Below, piece after piece: positions 22,160 to 33,337 of a stretch of 64,000 nt of DNA. A model generated the notes under the pieces. That model was not told the DNA's origin, made no database searches, and saw nothing but the letters and a program-made list of their open reading frames with translations. Position 1 is the first letter of the stretch. Every line of letters begins with the position of its first letter. Source of the DNA: Delphinella strobiligena (Eukaryota; Ascomycota; Dothideomycetes; Dothideales; Dothioraceae); contig JAADKB010000002.1 in the NCBI GenBank assembly GCA_009982845.1, positions 2,542,001 through 2,606,000 of the forward strand, in the 5' to 3' direction. The position numbers and the translations under genes were made by a program.

Positions 22160-22819
22160 TTACGCATGCATGTGGCAGCAACCTCTGCTGACAGGTCTCA
22201 AGAGACACTCTTGACAGAAGACATTCGGACGTCCGAGCTCAGGGTGTCCATGAGGTACAGGGAGAGTTCTCTGGTCATTGCCAAAGAGGGACTCACCAGC
22301 AGATTCGGCCGTTGAGGGAAGTCCGGACTCCGGGTAGTTTTGTGGTACAGGAAGAGTTCTCCAGTCGTTGCTGAAGAGGGAGTCGCCAGGAGGGTCGACC
22401 ATTGAAAGGCTAGGAATGGTCCTTGCATCAACGTTAGTAGGAACAGCATGCTCGGTGGATCTAACTTGACCAAAAGATCCAGAGGGTAGAATGTCACCCA
22501 TATTGTCGTCTCGGGCCAGGTTAGAAGCAGTGTGATTCAAGACTTCATTGTGCATGTTGAACATGTGAGCTCGAATATCGTAAAACGAGCGCTCACAACG
22601 AGGGCATTTGGTTACTCTCTCGTGTGTATGCACATTCTTGACGTGAGCTGTGAGTTCTCCATTTCGCCTGAACGAGTAGCGACAAGGTGCATGAGGGCAC
22701 TTGAATGGCTTCCCGCCGGTATGGACTAGGCTGTGAACTTCCATGTTGGAACGTCTAGTAAAGCCTGACCCGCAGCCAGGATGGGGACAGTAGTAGAGTT
22801 CATATCCGTCCTGAGACAT
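22160..22819 (-). CDS. C2H2 zinc-finger protein with duplicated tail segment
   Basis: Intronless, 219 residues. Two classic C2H2 fingers: YYCPHPGCGSGFTRRSNMEVH...H with a TGGKPF-type linker, then FKCPHAPCRYSFRRNGELTAHVKNVH. A third partial finger CPRCERSFYDIRAHMFNMH follows. This layout points to a nucleic-acid-binding transcription factor. The C-terminal half carries an imperfect tandem repeat: GDSLFSNDWRTLPVPQNYPE and GESLFGNDQRTLPVPHGHPE. The end has extra Cys residues (CQECLLRPVSRGCC). The ATG at 22819 directly precedes the first finger. Target unknown. Confidence 0.8.
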   Translation of the reverse strand: MSQDGYELYYCPHPGCGSGFTRRSNMEVHSLVHTGGKPFKCPHAPCRYSFRRNGELTAHVKNVHTHERVTKCPRCERSFYDIRAHMFNMHNEVLNHTASNLARDDNMGDILPSGSFGQVRSTEHAVPTNVDARTIPSLSMVDPPGDSLFSNDWRTLPVPQNYPESGLPSTAESAGESLFGNDQRTLPVPHGHPELGRPNVFCQECLLRPVSRGCCHMHA

Positions 22820-23598
22820 GCTTGCTTAGTACTTGCCTTGTAGATCTTGAGAGCTGGATAAGAGTGGTGAAGAGCTGCTCGTTGCTGTTTTTTTCTTCTC
22901 TTGAAGTCAGTCGGTTTGCGATGTGTTTGGGAAGTGGTAAGGAGGCTGGCATGGCGAAGGCCTTTATAACCTCCCTCAGCATTAAGAAGCGTATTCACTC
23001 AACACAATAACACAAAGAAAGTCTTTGTGAGTAACACAATGGATTTCTTAGATAATCCCTTTGTGGCGGGCTACATGTGAACGATGAGGAACACAATGAA
23101 AGACCTATGGATAAAGTATAAAGCCTGCCTTTACGAACAAAGCATGAACTCTCTGTAGCGCTTTCATCCATTGTTTTCCGAAGGGCTAGGAGAGTGTGGC
23201 GAATTGAGCTTTGTCTGAGTTGATTACGGGCTGTGCGGATGCGAGAGGACGAGTCGTCTCTCTAGCGGCCAAATAGATCACAGCACCACCTGAATCTATT
23301 GTCAAAGCGGCTATGTGTCATTATCACATACATATCAGCAATTACGCGTAATGCGATTCCCCTGCTTTGCTATTTCATGTGATTTGCACGCATCGAATCG
23401 ACACTTGTATATCGGATGCGTCAGCAATATGTGTGGCTCGACCAACTGAGCATCAAGCTAGAGATATCCATGACTATCTTTGATCGCAGAATGGCAAGGA
23501 CGAAGAGTGTGTGGGACTGAGGGATAAAAATCAGACATCAAGGTCTCATTGGCTAGATATTTATCAGAACGTCATATAAGTAGTTCACTTTAGGTGAC
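22820..23598. other. Intergenic region
   Basis: A/T-rich, with a repeated AACACAAT motif near 22998-23042. No coding region is supported. Confidence 0.4.
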
Positions 23599-25022
23599 TT
23601 AGTGGTAGTAGTCATCGCTGTACGCTCGTCCATTCAACTGGTTTCCGCCATCGTCCTGCCATTTGACGACAGTTCGGTACTTCTCCCACGCAGGGATTTC
23701 GTCAAGCACGAGTTGCGCAATACCTCTCTTCATCCCAAACTTCGTAAGGTCAAAATGAAAACACCGCTTAAGCTGACGAATGTACAAACGCTCCTCGTTG
23801 ACCATCTCCCATGCCTCTTCAAGATCATCCTTCCAGTTAGGGGTCCTCACCCTGCTCTTTAGCCAATTGAAATAGTTACTCAATGCAACATCGAGAGGCT
23901 CCTCTCGTTGTCCATTTGAGGGTTCAGAGGCTACATCGACCTTCCCAGCAAATTTGAGATGTATCCGAGCAGGTTTGCCAACAGGCATTCGGCGTAAATG
24001 GAAATGCAAGTCCTTCCACCGTTTCATGTCTTGTGGCGTTAGGGCGTAGTCGTACATATAGGTCAAATTGTTATCTCCTGTTGACTGCGGACCGCTCGTT
24101 GAAAGCCCCCATGTGAACTTCTTATTAGCGTTCGAGCCTTCCTCGTAGCATCCTGTCAAGTCAACCTCGATCTCGTAGCATCCATTCGCGTCCACCCCAT
24201 ATTCGGACAAAACTGTGAGTCGTTTGACGGCCTTCAGTTCATCAAGAATGCGCTTACAAACACTCAATTTGCCGTATTTGTAAAAGCGGAGGTACAAGCC
24301 GCTAAGGTGCAAAAAGTATGAAAGCCCGGTACTGCTATTTTCAAGACGGTATGCCACGGGGACCTCAATTTGGGTGTTTTCGTTATCATCAGCAGCGGTG
24401 TTGACAGCAGCCTGTTTGGGAATGCCATTGGGTATCGTGTTTTGAATCTCTCTTTGTTCGTCCTCCGACCCCTCATGTTGTTCGGGATACTGATTGGACG
24501 ATCCGAATGCTACTTCAAGGACAGAGGCATAACGAACAGCGCCGAAATGCAGGTCCTTCCATAGCTCAATATCGTCGGGGGTCAAAACATAAGAACCCAT
24601 CATTGAACACCCGTCGTCGAGGGGCTCTGGTCCTTTCGCTCGGAGATCCCATATAAAGGTTTCAGGAGGACCACTGAGGTTACGCAACACGATCGAATTC
24701 TGGTGTATTTGGGAAGGATGCTCAAACCCGGTTCACGCAAACTTACAATCTGCTTGATCTCCTCCAAGCTATCGTGAATGTGTCGAGCAAGGTACAGATC
24801 ATCGTGCTCCGTAATGTTTTCCCACCCACACATCTTACTCAGCATAATTGAATCATTAGCATCCATCTCCTCGAGGTCAAAGGTTATGAAGACTCTCTTC
24901 GCGCCCTCCTCCCCGTCAGACTTGGCCGGTCTCTTGCTAGTCATCCCAACAAGAGGCTCATCCTGAGCCTTTCTCTTCTTCCCGGATGAGACGCCCGTGA
25001 GGCTGCGGGTATTGACAGGCAT
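23599..25022 (-). CDS. Orphan protein of two related modules
   Basis: Exons 25022-24747 and 24699-23599 (47-base intron, GTAAGT donor) give 458 residues. The ATG at 25022 is the first in the frame. The N-terminus is Lys/Arg-rich (SSGKKRKAQDE), nuclear-signal-like. Two modules then repeat one plan: a predicted helix with a KQI or KRL core, a strand pair ending in WDLRAKGPEPL or WGLSTSGPQSTGD, then YVLTPDDIELWKDLHFG in the first and YALTPQDMKRWKDLHFH in the second. The shared Y-x-LTP-x-D-x3-WKDLHF signature argues for internal duplication. A charged C-terminal part (residues about 360-458) has no repeat. No named family recognised; function unknown. Confidence 0.7.
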
Positions 25023-25997
25023 TGGCGAAGCAACAATCTTCGAATCTTTGAGCAATTACGAAAGTGGTAGAATTTTGGCTGGAGACTCTCGATCAAAAGG
25101 TGGATACATAAGGAGAAGGTGAAGCAGAACACGCGTCGACAATGCAGGACGACGCGACTAATCAGGCGCGTAAAGTGACGCGTGCCAATGATTGGCACCA
25201 TGAAGATCGATCACGTGATTTGATCGCCAACATTGTGAGATGCAAAGTTCGATTGATACGACTAGTGACCAATTTCATTACGGATATATAGTGCTTTTAT
25301 GTTTGAAATATGAGCTCTTCTATCATTGTGGCTACGGTTGCCGACACTATGACTTGACGATGAGACACGGACCAATCGTGCCATTCCCGCCCAGTTCGAG
25401 AGCGGATGGCAGCAGCTTGTGACTTCACAGCAAGTCCAGCATCACGAACAGTCACCTTGCTTGATATCTTGCTTCCATGCTGGAGTTTTTATTTTGGTCT
25501 TCAATCAGCAGAAAGGATTGAGCAATGCTGTATCGAGTAGGTAATCCTCTTGAAAGTCAATCGCTTGTGATTTACTCAGGCAAATCCTCTCAAAAAAGTG
25601 ACGACAGATATTCGTGTAGAGCCGATCATACTGCTGGGTGGATATCGGTGGCTTCCACCTGAGAATTTGCCGGTCGTCTTCAACGATACATGATCGTACT
25701 CTCTTTACCTCTCTACACTTTCTGAGCTCGATCTCTGCGCTTTGACCACTAAGCCAGCAGGGAGACCGGTCCCCGATCCTCTTCAGAACTCCATTCAAGA
25801 CACCCAAATCAGAACCGTTCGTAGGTACGTGAATATGTCATAGCGAGGCTTATCGAGACTGATCAGTCAGTCAATAGCGTTGCAACGTTGGAGCGTGCTT
25901 ATCTGCCTGAAAAGCTTCCTTTCATCGAAGGTCGATCTCCGTGGTATCGATACTCTTCTCTGCTCCAAGCTCTATTCCCTCTCGATCCTCTCGATCC
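25023..25997. other. Intergenic region
   Basis: No supported gene. A 100-codon minus-strand frame (25505-25807) is open but lacks motifs and an ATG context. Confidence 0.4.
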
Positions 25998-26941
25998 TCA
26001 TGGCGTCTGATCTACATCGTAGAAATCAGCTCGGCCTTTTCCTTTACTCAATTTCCCAGCCTCAAAATCCTCACCTGGGGTCCCTCCTCTTGTCTGGCGT
26101 GGATCATGCACAACGTTCAGGTTGCTGCTCGTTTGCATTGTTCTCCTGTCTCGCTCTCTCACTGTTGGCAAAAACAGTACGCTTCCTCCTTGTTGACCGT
26201 GAGGAGTGGGTGTGCCAGGGATGCTGTTACTGGCCCCGTCATGATTATATCGGAAAGGGCCCTGGGTAGTTGTCATAGGCGCAGAGCGGTGGGTGATGCC
26301 TTCATTGAAGCTTGAGCTAATATTGTCTGCCTTTCGGTCGTAGTAACGCTTGATGAGGACACCGCCGATGGCTACAACGATGAAGCCAATAAGGAGGATG
26401 ATGACCATCAATACCCATCTCCAGTGCTTGTCCCACCTGTCAAGCGTCAGTCGTGCTGTCCAGAGTAATAGACAAATCATACAACTTACCAATCTTGGTG
26501 TTTCGTCCCACTCACGGCTGAAGTGCTGGGACTCGCTGCGTCTGTAGCCGCAGATGCCAAAGTTGAAGCAGCAGTCGCATCAGTAGTCGTGGCTGCGGCT
26601 GTCGTTGTAACGGCGGCAGCTGCCACATCGGCGCCATCGTCCTTGCAATTTGTGGCATACCAACTCTGTATCTTAAGCTGGTCCGAAGCACTGCATATGC
26701 CGTCGCAAACACTGGTCGCCGACGATGAGAGGGTACTGAGATAGCCCGATTGGCAGAAGCACGACTCGTAGGTCGCCTGGTTGGTGACTGGCGCTGCAGG
26801 AGGGACACATGCTGATTGAGCCTGCTGGAGGACTTGACATTGTTGCGCACAGGTCGGAAGGTCATTATCGCCGTAAACAAGAAGCGTCTGCGCCTTGACT
26901 GAAGCGAGCAGAAGGGAGATGGCAGGAATAAGGAACCGCAT
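25998..26941 (-). CDS. Single-pass membrane protein with Cys-rich ectodomain
   Basis: Exons 26941-26490 and 26436-25998 (intron 53 bases) give 296 residues. A signal peptide is clear (MRFLIPAISLLLASVKAQ). The ectodomain has about eight Cys in a spacing CAQQCQVLQQAQSAC...CFCQSGYL...CDGIC...C, similar to CFEM-like or related fungal surface domains, then an Ala/Thr-rich stalk likely to be O-glycosylated. The intron lies just before the transmembrane helix WVLMVIILLIGFIVVAIGGV, followed by RRY-type basic stop-transfer (KRYYDRK) and a cytoplasmic tail of about 110 residues. This is the usual layout of a fungal wall-associated sensor; the ligand is unknown. Confidence 0.82.
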
Positions 26942-28329
26942 CTTCTTGTTTCAGCCGCAAGACGATCTTCAATATGTATGTTGCGAACAGCGTGCCAAGT
27001 AGAGTCTTCTAAAATATGAAGGTCCTACCAGAGAGTTATATGAATGCTGGAAGCGTTGCTTTCAAGTCACCACTTGAAGACGGCAGTGTGTTGAAACGAG
27101 AGTCGACGTTGGACACAACCAGCACCTGCTGTTTTGCTGGACCAATAAAAGCGATGGGAAGCAGCGATTAAGAAGACAACAGCCTTAGCGAGTGATAGTC
27201 TCGTGCTGCACACTGACGAAAAAAGCCGTCTCCAGATGATGCAAGCGCAATGGGGCTACGTCCATGTCCAAAAGTTGTGAGAGAGGTGATGCTAAGCTAA
27301 GGTACCTTATCCTCACACCATACATGAGCTCCACGACGGGAAAGAGCAGGCTGCAGTGTGACTGCGTGAGAGCCGAAATGTGGGACTGAACTGCCAAATC
27401 CGGATTGGCGCCTCGGCGTGCCGAATGCAACCTAGTCTGCAATATCTGACATTCCTGCAATTTCGCAAAACATCCTTCGCCATGAAAGCGAAACACTGAT
27501 ACCTTACTTCAAGTCATGATCAAACGGATACCGCCATGATTCGAAGTTGATTGTTATTCTGTGGCTTGCGGCCCGCCTCCGCAAACGATTTCTGGGGAAC
27601 GATTTTGGAGTTTGACGGTTCATCCGGCTAGCGCTTAGATCTGGAATCTGCGAACGATAGATGACGCGGCAAGAAGCAACATAATACCATCAGTCCATAT
27701 CAGTTATGCGGATACAATCACCCTTGCATCAGTGGGCTCACGCATAACAGCCGGAAACGACACAGCAGGACTTTCCATAGGCGTGACAGCTACACATACA
27801 GCTTGGTTAATTTGATCAGGCGGCGACCTATATGCATCTTCAAGACACGTCTTCATGATGAACCGAAAGACATCTTCGCGCGGCATGAGATGAAGAGAAG
27901 ACAGAAGCAGACTCCATCTTGAACCTTTCCCTCGCACTGGAAGCTATGAAGAGGCTGTTCTTGTCGTCCACACGAATAACCGAACACCAAGGTAACGAAC
28001 GAGATCTTAACCTGCTAAATACCCCGCGGGGACAAAGAGGCCTACGACATACGCACCCAGCAGTTATGATATGCTGGCTCTCACATTAGTGAATGATGGC
28101 CAGTGCTTGATGACGATTGACATGCAAGGTTGAGTATCTGAAAAACTGCATACTCGTGAAATCTCGCAAGAAGAAACCACAAACAAAGGTGGTCAACTGT
28201 TCCGCAGTAAAGCTCCATTTTGCGCTTGCCATGTTGAAACACCCCAGTACATTCCCACACATTTCTCACCTCTAGCTGAAGTGAGAAATCCCGAAATGTC
28301 ACTAGTCGAGTGTGGTCTGTGTAAGGAAA
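26942..28329. other. Gene-poor interval
   Basis: About 1.4 kb. Short minus-strand frames at 27185-27496, 27704-27937 and 28081-28302 have no motifs or splice partners. Nothing else seen. Confidence 0.4.
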
Positions 28330-30819
28330 TCAGATGGTCAGCTTTTCCACCGCCCTCACAGGCGTCTGCTGGACAGGCGCTTCGTTGACTGGCGATGAAG
28401 GAGCTGAAGGCGTCCCTTTCTTGCCAGGCGACGGATGTGAAGAAGGTGGGATGGCCCAAAGCTCACCTCCATATATCTCCTCCTGGCCCATCAGGATCTC
28501 TGGAGTGGCGTGTTCAGCTTGCAGCTTCCAAACCTTAACCAGTCCAGAGGAGGATGCGGCGATCAGCCGCTCGTTGTCTGGGGATAGAGCCATACAAGTC
28601 ACCAACTTCTGTGCCATGAACATCAGAGGCGGGTGTGTGATACCTCTTCTGCTTGGTGGTTGATCCTCGAGGATGCCTGTGACAGGAATGCAAACAGCTG
28701 TTGCTTTCGGGATGGTCAGCGGTATCTTTTCGATTCCCTCGTCATTTGCAACCATGACAAAGCTCTTCGTGGAGGAAGCGACGACACGCGTGAACTTTTC
28801 GTCATGCCCAGGCGTGCTCAAAGTTTTCTTTCTCCAATGCTGGTTGTCTGAGTACAACCTGTCGCATTTCTTGCCCACAATGATAAAGACTTGACACCCA
28901 GCCAGAGATATCATCTCTCGGATTCCCAAACACGAGGAATGAGACCTTTCCACTGGACCAACAAGCGGCGGGTCTGGTGGGAACTCTCCGATGATCAAGT
29001 CTGGAGTCTTGGCATACAGAAGGGCCTTGCCGTCGTCAGAAATAGCGATACGGTCGCAAAAGGCTTCTCCCCCAGCTGTAAGAGATCGCGTCCGGAGTAC
29101 CTTACCGGAAGTGTTTGCAATCTTGTATGTACGCTCCATGCCTCTGCGAGAAACCACGGCTATGCGCTCAGCACCGGGGGATAGCGCAATGCCGACGATG
29201 ATCAGCTCTGGAGGGAAAATGGTAAGAAATCTCGAATCCACCAATTGACCCGTCCTCATAACATCACGGTCCCATTTCGCGAGAAAGATGCCCTGTTGTT
29301 TCACTGCACATGCCAAAAAGTGCTTATCAGGACAGAATGCAATTGCAGAGGTAGGTCCATTGAGCAACAAATTAGAGACATGGCCTCCATTATGCGAGTC
29401 CCAAACGCTGACGATGCCTTCCTTGTTGAGAGTTATGAAGTAATCTCCGCATGTAGAGAACAAAAGCTCGATGAAATATTTCTCGGGCACACGAGTCACC
29501 AACATACCAGAATTGGGGAAGTCTGGAGCAGGTGAAGCAGCATCACCTCCAACTGGACGGACTGGACCCCTCATATCCCTGTCCGAGGTGCGGCTGCACA
29601 GTTTCAAGGGAGTGCTACGTTCCGACATCTTACGATCAACTTCATCGGTCGTAATGGGAGCAACTCTGCAGTGTGGTTAGTATCGGTCATCAATGATACT
29701 TCAGACTTACTTTGCCGTAAAAAAGCAGGGCTTGAGGTTCCGAGCAATACCACTCAAAATGCCCAACTCAGCAATCGTCCTGTTGAACGACGATTCGAAA
29801 GGCGAGCCATCTCCAAGAGCCTTGTAAAAACGTGTTGCAAACGTGATGGCGTTCTCATCGGTCACAGATGATTGTATGGCGACCAAAGCGCCTGTGCTGT
29901 TTGCGAGAATTTGGCCATTCTCTGCAGAGTAGCATGCATTGAGAAAAGCCCCTTTTAGCCGGAATTGGGCCTCCTTCTGGACAACCTTCAGAAGGTAAGC
30001 TAAAGGATTGTGATCGACGATCATAGGATTGTTATTTTCATCCTCGAACATAAGTCCAAAGATATTGCCATGTCCACTGAAATGGATGTAGGCGGGCTTG
30101 GTTCCTTGGATCTTTGAGACCAGGTCACGTGATCGACATGATAGCATGGGTTCGATGACGAAGCCGGAGCCAAACTTGGAAGAAGCCAGCGCTTGAGTGA
30201 TCTCGCGGTGTTCTCTCGAGCTGTGGAGATGTAACGTACCAGTCGAGTGGACGGGATCGGTAGAGACAAAAAGAATGACTCTGGGTTCGAACATGGCCCT
30301 GAGAAGCGCTTTGGCAGCAAGAGGTTCTTTTGGAAGAACAGGCTGATCACAATCTGCCTCGGTGAGGTTGAACAGTGTTTCGGCTCGCCCTACCGTGTCC
30401 AGGACACCCGGAAACCAAGCTTCTATCTGCCTGATCCGCTCTCTCACAGCGTGCAAGTTGAAGCCGTGGTGTCTCTCGCCGATTGCAGTCCCTATGAGAT
30501 AATAGACCGCATGGGAAGTTGATCTCTCACGCCAAAGCAAGTCGATAAGACTCCTGTGCTGGTGAATCGTCTGTCCGTACCCATCTGCGTGATCGTAGAG
30601 TGGCAGACGACCTTTGATACCGATGTGGAAGAGTGATCTGTTCAAGGAGTTGATGATGTCGTTGCAACGCCTAATCGTGTCCGACTCGTTGGCCTTTCCG
30701 GATCGCAACCTTTCGGCTTGATATTCGTAGCTTGCGAATTGGTAGCCGATGTTGAGAGCCCAGCCATATTCCAACTCGTTGTATGGCTGAAGCCCGCCCA
30801 TGATAAGATGCTGCGTCAT
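28330..30819 (-). CDS. CHAT (caspase-fold) protease-like domain fused to WD40-type region
   Basis: Exons 30819-29711 and 29665-28330, split by a 45-base intron with GTAAGT donor and a perfect TACTAAC branch, give 814 residues. Residues 1-170 are mainly helical and unrecognised. A CHAT domain covers about 178-365: the first strand VILFVSTDPVHSTGTLHL, helix REHREITQAL, then YIHFSGHG with His250 and GAFLNACYS with Cys296, the expected caspase-type dyad, and FYKALGDGSP. From about residue 430 the chain has WD40-like blades (GDYFITLNKEGIVSVWDS, AFCPDKHFLACAV, LSPGAERIAVV, LSPDNERLIAASSSGLVKVW). The tail is Pro/Ser-rich. CHAT domains belong to peptidase clan CD; a receptor-protease role in cell death is inferred from architecture. 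Substrate and activator unknown. Confidence 0.85.
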
Positions 30820-32041
30820 GGCACAGATGGCACAATGATATGCTGACTTGGGTTGAGGAAGATAGTCTATTCAACACCTTGACTGTTGATCTGACTGAGG
30901 TGAGGATGGGAGAAAATGATCGGCATGCATCGTTTTTATGTTTCTGATTTGGCACAAGTGGAACAAGGCACAAAGGCCATGGAAGGTTCATTCAGACATG
31001 CATGATAAAGTCAGGATCAGACAACAGCAGGGTTTGCTGGAAGCTACAGGCAAGAATGAGATCCGGCAAGTTTGAGCAAAATGACATGCAGGAACGAAAG
31101 AAGAACACGACAAAGCCAACTGCTCAAAGATGTTGGAGGAAGCAAATGGAAGATCGTAACAGATATCGTGTTTGTCTCGACAAGGCCAATGGTCTAAGGA
31201 CTTCTTGAGATCATGTCAGGATGGCTGGGTATATCGTCAGCCACGCATATTCGTGTTTCACTTCTACCGATGAACAGACAACGAAGAGAATGTAACAATG
31301 CTTGCAATGATGTTGTCTTTAACCCAATTTTATGTAACCCAAGGCTTTGATATCATGTTCCATTCCCATTCATCGACGGCTAGAGGTATCAACAGACATG
31401 GCGAATGCAGGGGGTTGGGTTTAGCTGACACGATCGTCCTTCATACTTACGTTTAGCTCTTATTTTGGGAGTTATCGCGAGGTCATTCTATATACTGCTT
31501 TTTGCATGACTACACAAGACAATACATGCTCTATCACTCAGATATCCCTCTCGTGGCAGAGGCTGCTGGCTGTATTATGCGAATACACGTCTCTTACAGA
31601 AACTCTTACCGTGGTCTCTAATGTCCTCTCTGTCGTCGAATATTGATGGTAATTTCAGGGACAGATGGAGCAAAAGGCCAATAGACGTACACACGGGTTC
31701 TATCATTGATGCGAAGCAAGGTACCAAACAGCCTACATCCATGCACATTCTAGACAGATTTTACAGCCCACTTGGGGATTTGGACTAACAGCTCACAGAT
31801 ACTGTATACACTGACACTTAATCGTTCATTGACAATACTGCTTTGTGGATCAAGAGATACGCAGCAACTGACGGAGCGAGGTACGATGGTCCAAAGCCTA
31901 AATTATCATGGTGAAAATTCCGAAGAGGACAGAGTGGCAAATCCGAAAAATGGGAAATAGGCAGAGTAGCGAGTATTGAACGGTGATGCATTATTATTAT
32001 TATTATCATCATCATCATCATCATTAAAGCGTCTATCTAGT
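30820..32041. other. Intergenic region
   Basis: About 1.2 kb with no supported gene. It is the promoter side of the CHAT gene. Its distal part holds the trinucleotide repeat at 31988-32025. Confidence 0.4.
31988..32025. repeat. Compound (TTA)n(TCA)n microsatellite
   Basis: About five ATT/TTA units run directly into about six CAT/TCA units, just 3' of the gene ending at 32042. Confidence 0.9.
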
Positions 32042-32731
32042 CTATTCGTCTATTCGTCTATCATGTGGACATAAGGAATTTCTGCGTTTGCGTTTGCACG
32101 AGGTGTTGGTGTGAGCGTGCTTCTTCGTTTTGACTTTTCCAGTCGTTGCGGAGTCGAAATCGGCCTGCTCGCCAGAAGGATCGAAAAGCGTTAATGCAGG
32201 TCCGGATTCCTGAAATGTGGCAGTGGCGGTGGCCAGGCGTTCGACTTCGGCGGCCCAGAGCTCGAGATTCTTCTTCTCTTTGGCGAAGTGGTCCATCCAA
32301 CCTTTCAGTGTGGTGGTGATGATTCTCGGTGCGCCTCTGAAGCCACACAAGGAGCTGTCGATGTCATCGAGAAATTTCTGTACCTCATCGAGAACCGCCC
32401 AGTATTCAGCTGGGGTGACTTCGGGTTGGTCAGTGATATCCTCGAAGGCTTCGAAGATGCGGGCCATACGCCGGTCTGCACGGGGTAGGCGAAGCTCAGC
32501 AGCCTTCTGGAGACCTTCGACGTGTTTATGACATTCCTGGAACTCCATGATGGCCTTTTGGTTGGGTGGCGATTTCTTCTGTAGAGTTTCGATCTGTTCG
32601 GCAATCCATGTTAATGTAAGATAAGGTGTGTCGAGTTCATGTTTGATTCTTTTGATGAAACGGGCCATCCGGTTTGCGTCTCTATTGAGTCGCGACTTCC
32701 GGATATTCTCAAGACCTGTAGTTCGAGGCAT
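32042..32731 (-). CDS. Helical orphan protein
   Basis: Intronless, 229 residues from the ATG at 32731 (MPRTTGLENIRKSRLNRD). The frame is open further 5' but the upstream part reads like leader sequence. The chain is rich in Leu, Glu, Lys and Arg with long predicted helices (LTLTWIAEQIETLQKKSP; WAAEVERLATATATF), so coiled-coil contacts are likely. The C-terminus has a strong basic cluster, CKRKRRN, resembling a nuclear signal. No family recognised. Confidence 0.6.
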   Translation of the reverse strand: MPRTTGLENIRKSRLNRDANRMARFIKRIKHELDTPYLTLTWIAEQIETLQKKSPPNQKAIMEFQECHKHVEGLQKAAELRLPRADRRMARIFEAFEDITDQPEVTPAEYWAVLDEVQKFLDDIDSSLCGFRGAPRIITTTLKGWMDHFAKEKKNLELWAAEVERLATATATFQESGPALTLFDPSGEQADFDSATTGKVKTKKHAHTNTSCKRKRRNSLCPHDRRIDE

Positions 32732-33337
32732 GATGATGATTTTGATGAGTATTGAATACTTGACAAGTGGCTGTCTGGTATGAGTTGAAAATTGTCTTGG
32801 AAACGTACGAGATGTCCAGTTGGCGTTTGTAATGTAGGCTGAGTTTTCCTCCAGTGCCCGAGGGTTACGTGCAAATAGTAACGATATGCGATGTTGGTTT
32901 GGCTTGGCTTGCTTGCGGAAGGGTTGAAATTGATCGGCGTCACAATTCCTCAAAGTACCCAGGCGCAAGGAAAGAAAGAGGAGAGGGAGGAAGGGCGCCC
33001 TGATATATTCGGCGGGCGGAGGACAAACGACCTCAGTTTGTCCTCAGTTTGCACTGCAAATAGCGAAGGACACCGTTCAAGAGCGATATATGGAATCAGA
33101 CGCGGAGCTGGCGCCGTGTATGTAGTATGGTAAGCGGCCGAGAAAGTTTCGTGGTTCGAACACCGTGGCAGCCGTTCAGTAGCATTGCAAACATAATCGA
33201 ACTTCAAAGTATATTTTGACCCAGCCACATTAATAATCCGATTCGTAATGAAGCAGTCCTGTCATCATATGAGATCCGCTCGATGTATGTGCAAATCCTA
33301 TTCATGTTGCTGTAGCATTCGTGTCCTGAACGCTTGG
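32732..33337. other. Intergenic region
   Basis: Contains a CTCAGTTTG direct repeat near 33031-33049. The 3' end of the next gene may extend into 33210-33337 under an alternative splice model. Confidence 0.4.

Noticed and set aside
25505..25807. 100-codon minus-strand frame
   Set aside because: No motif and no supporting exon on either side.
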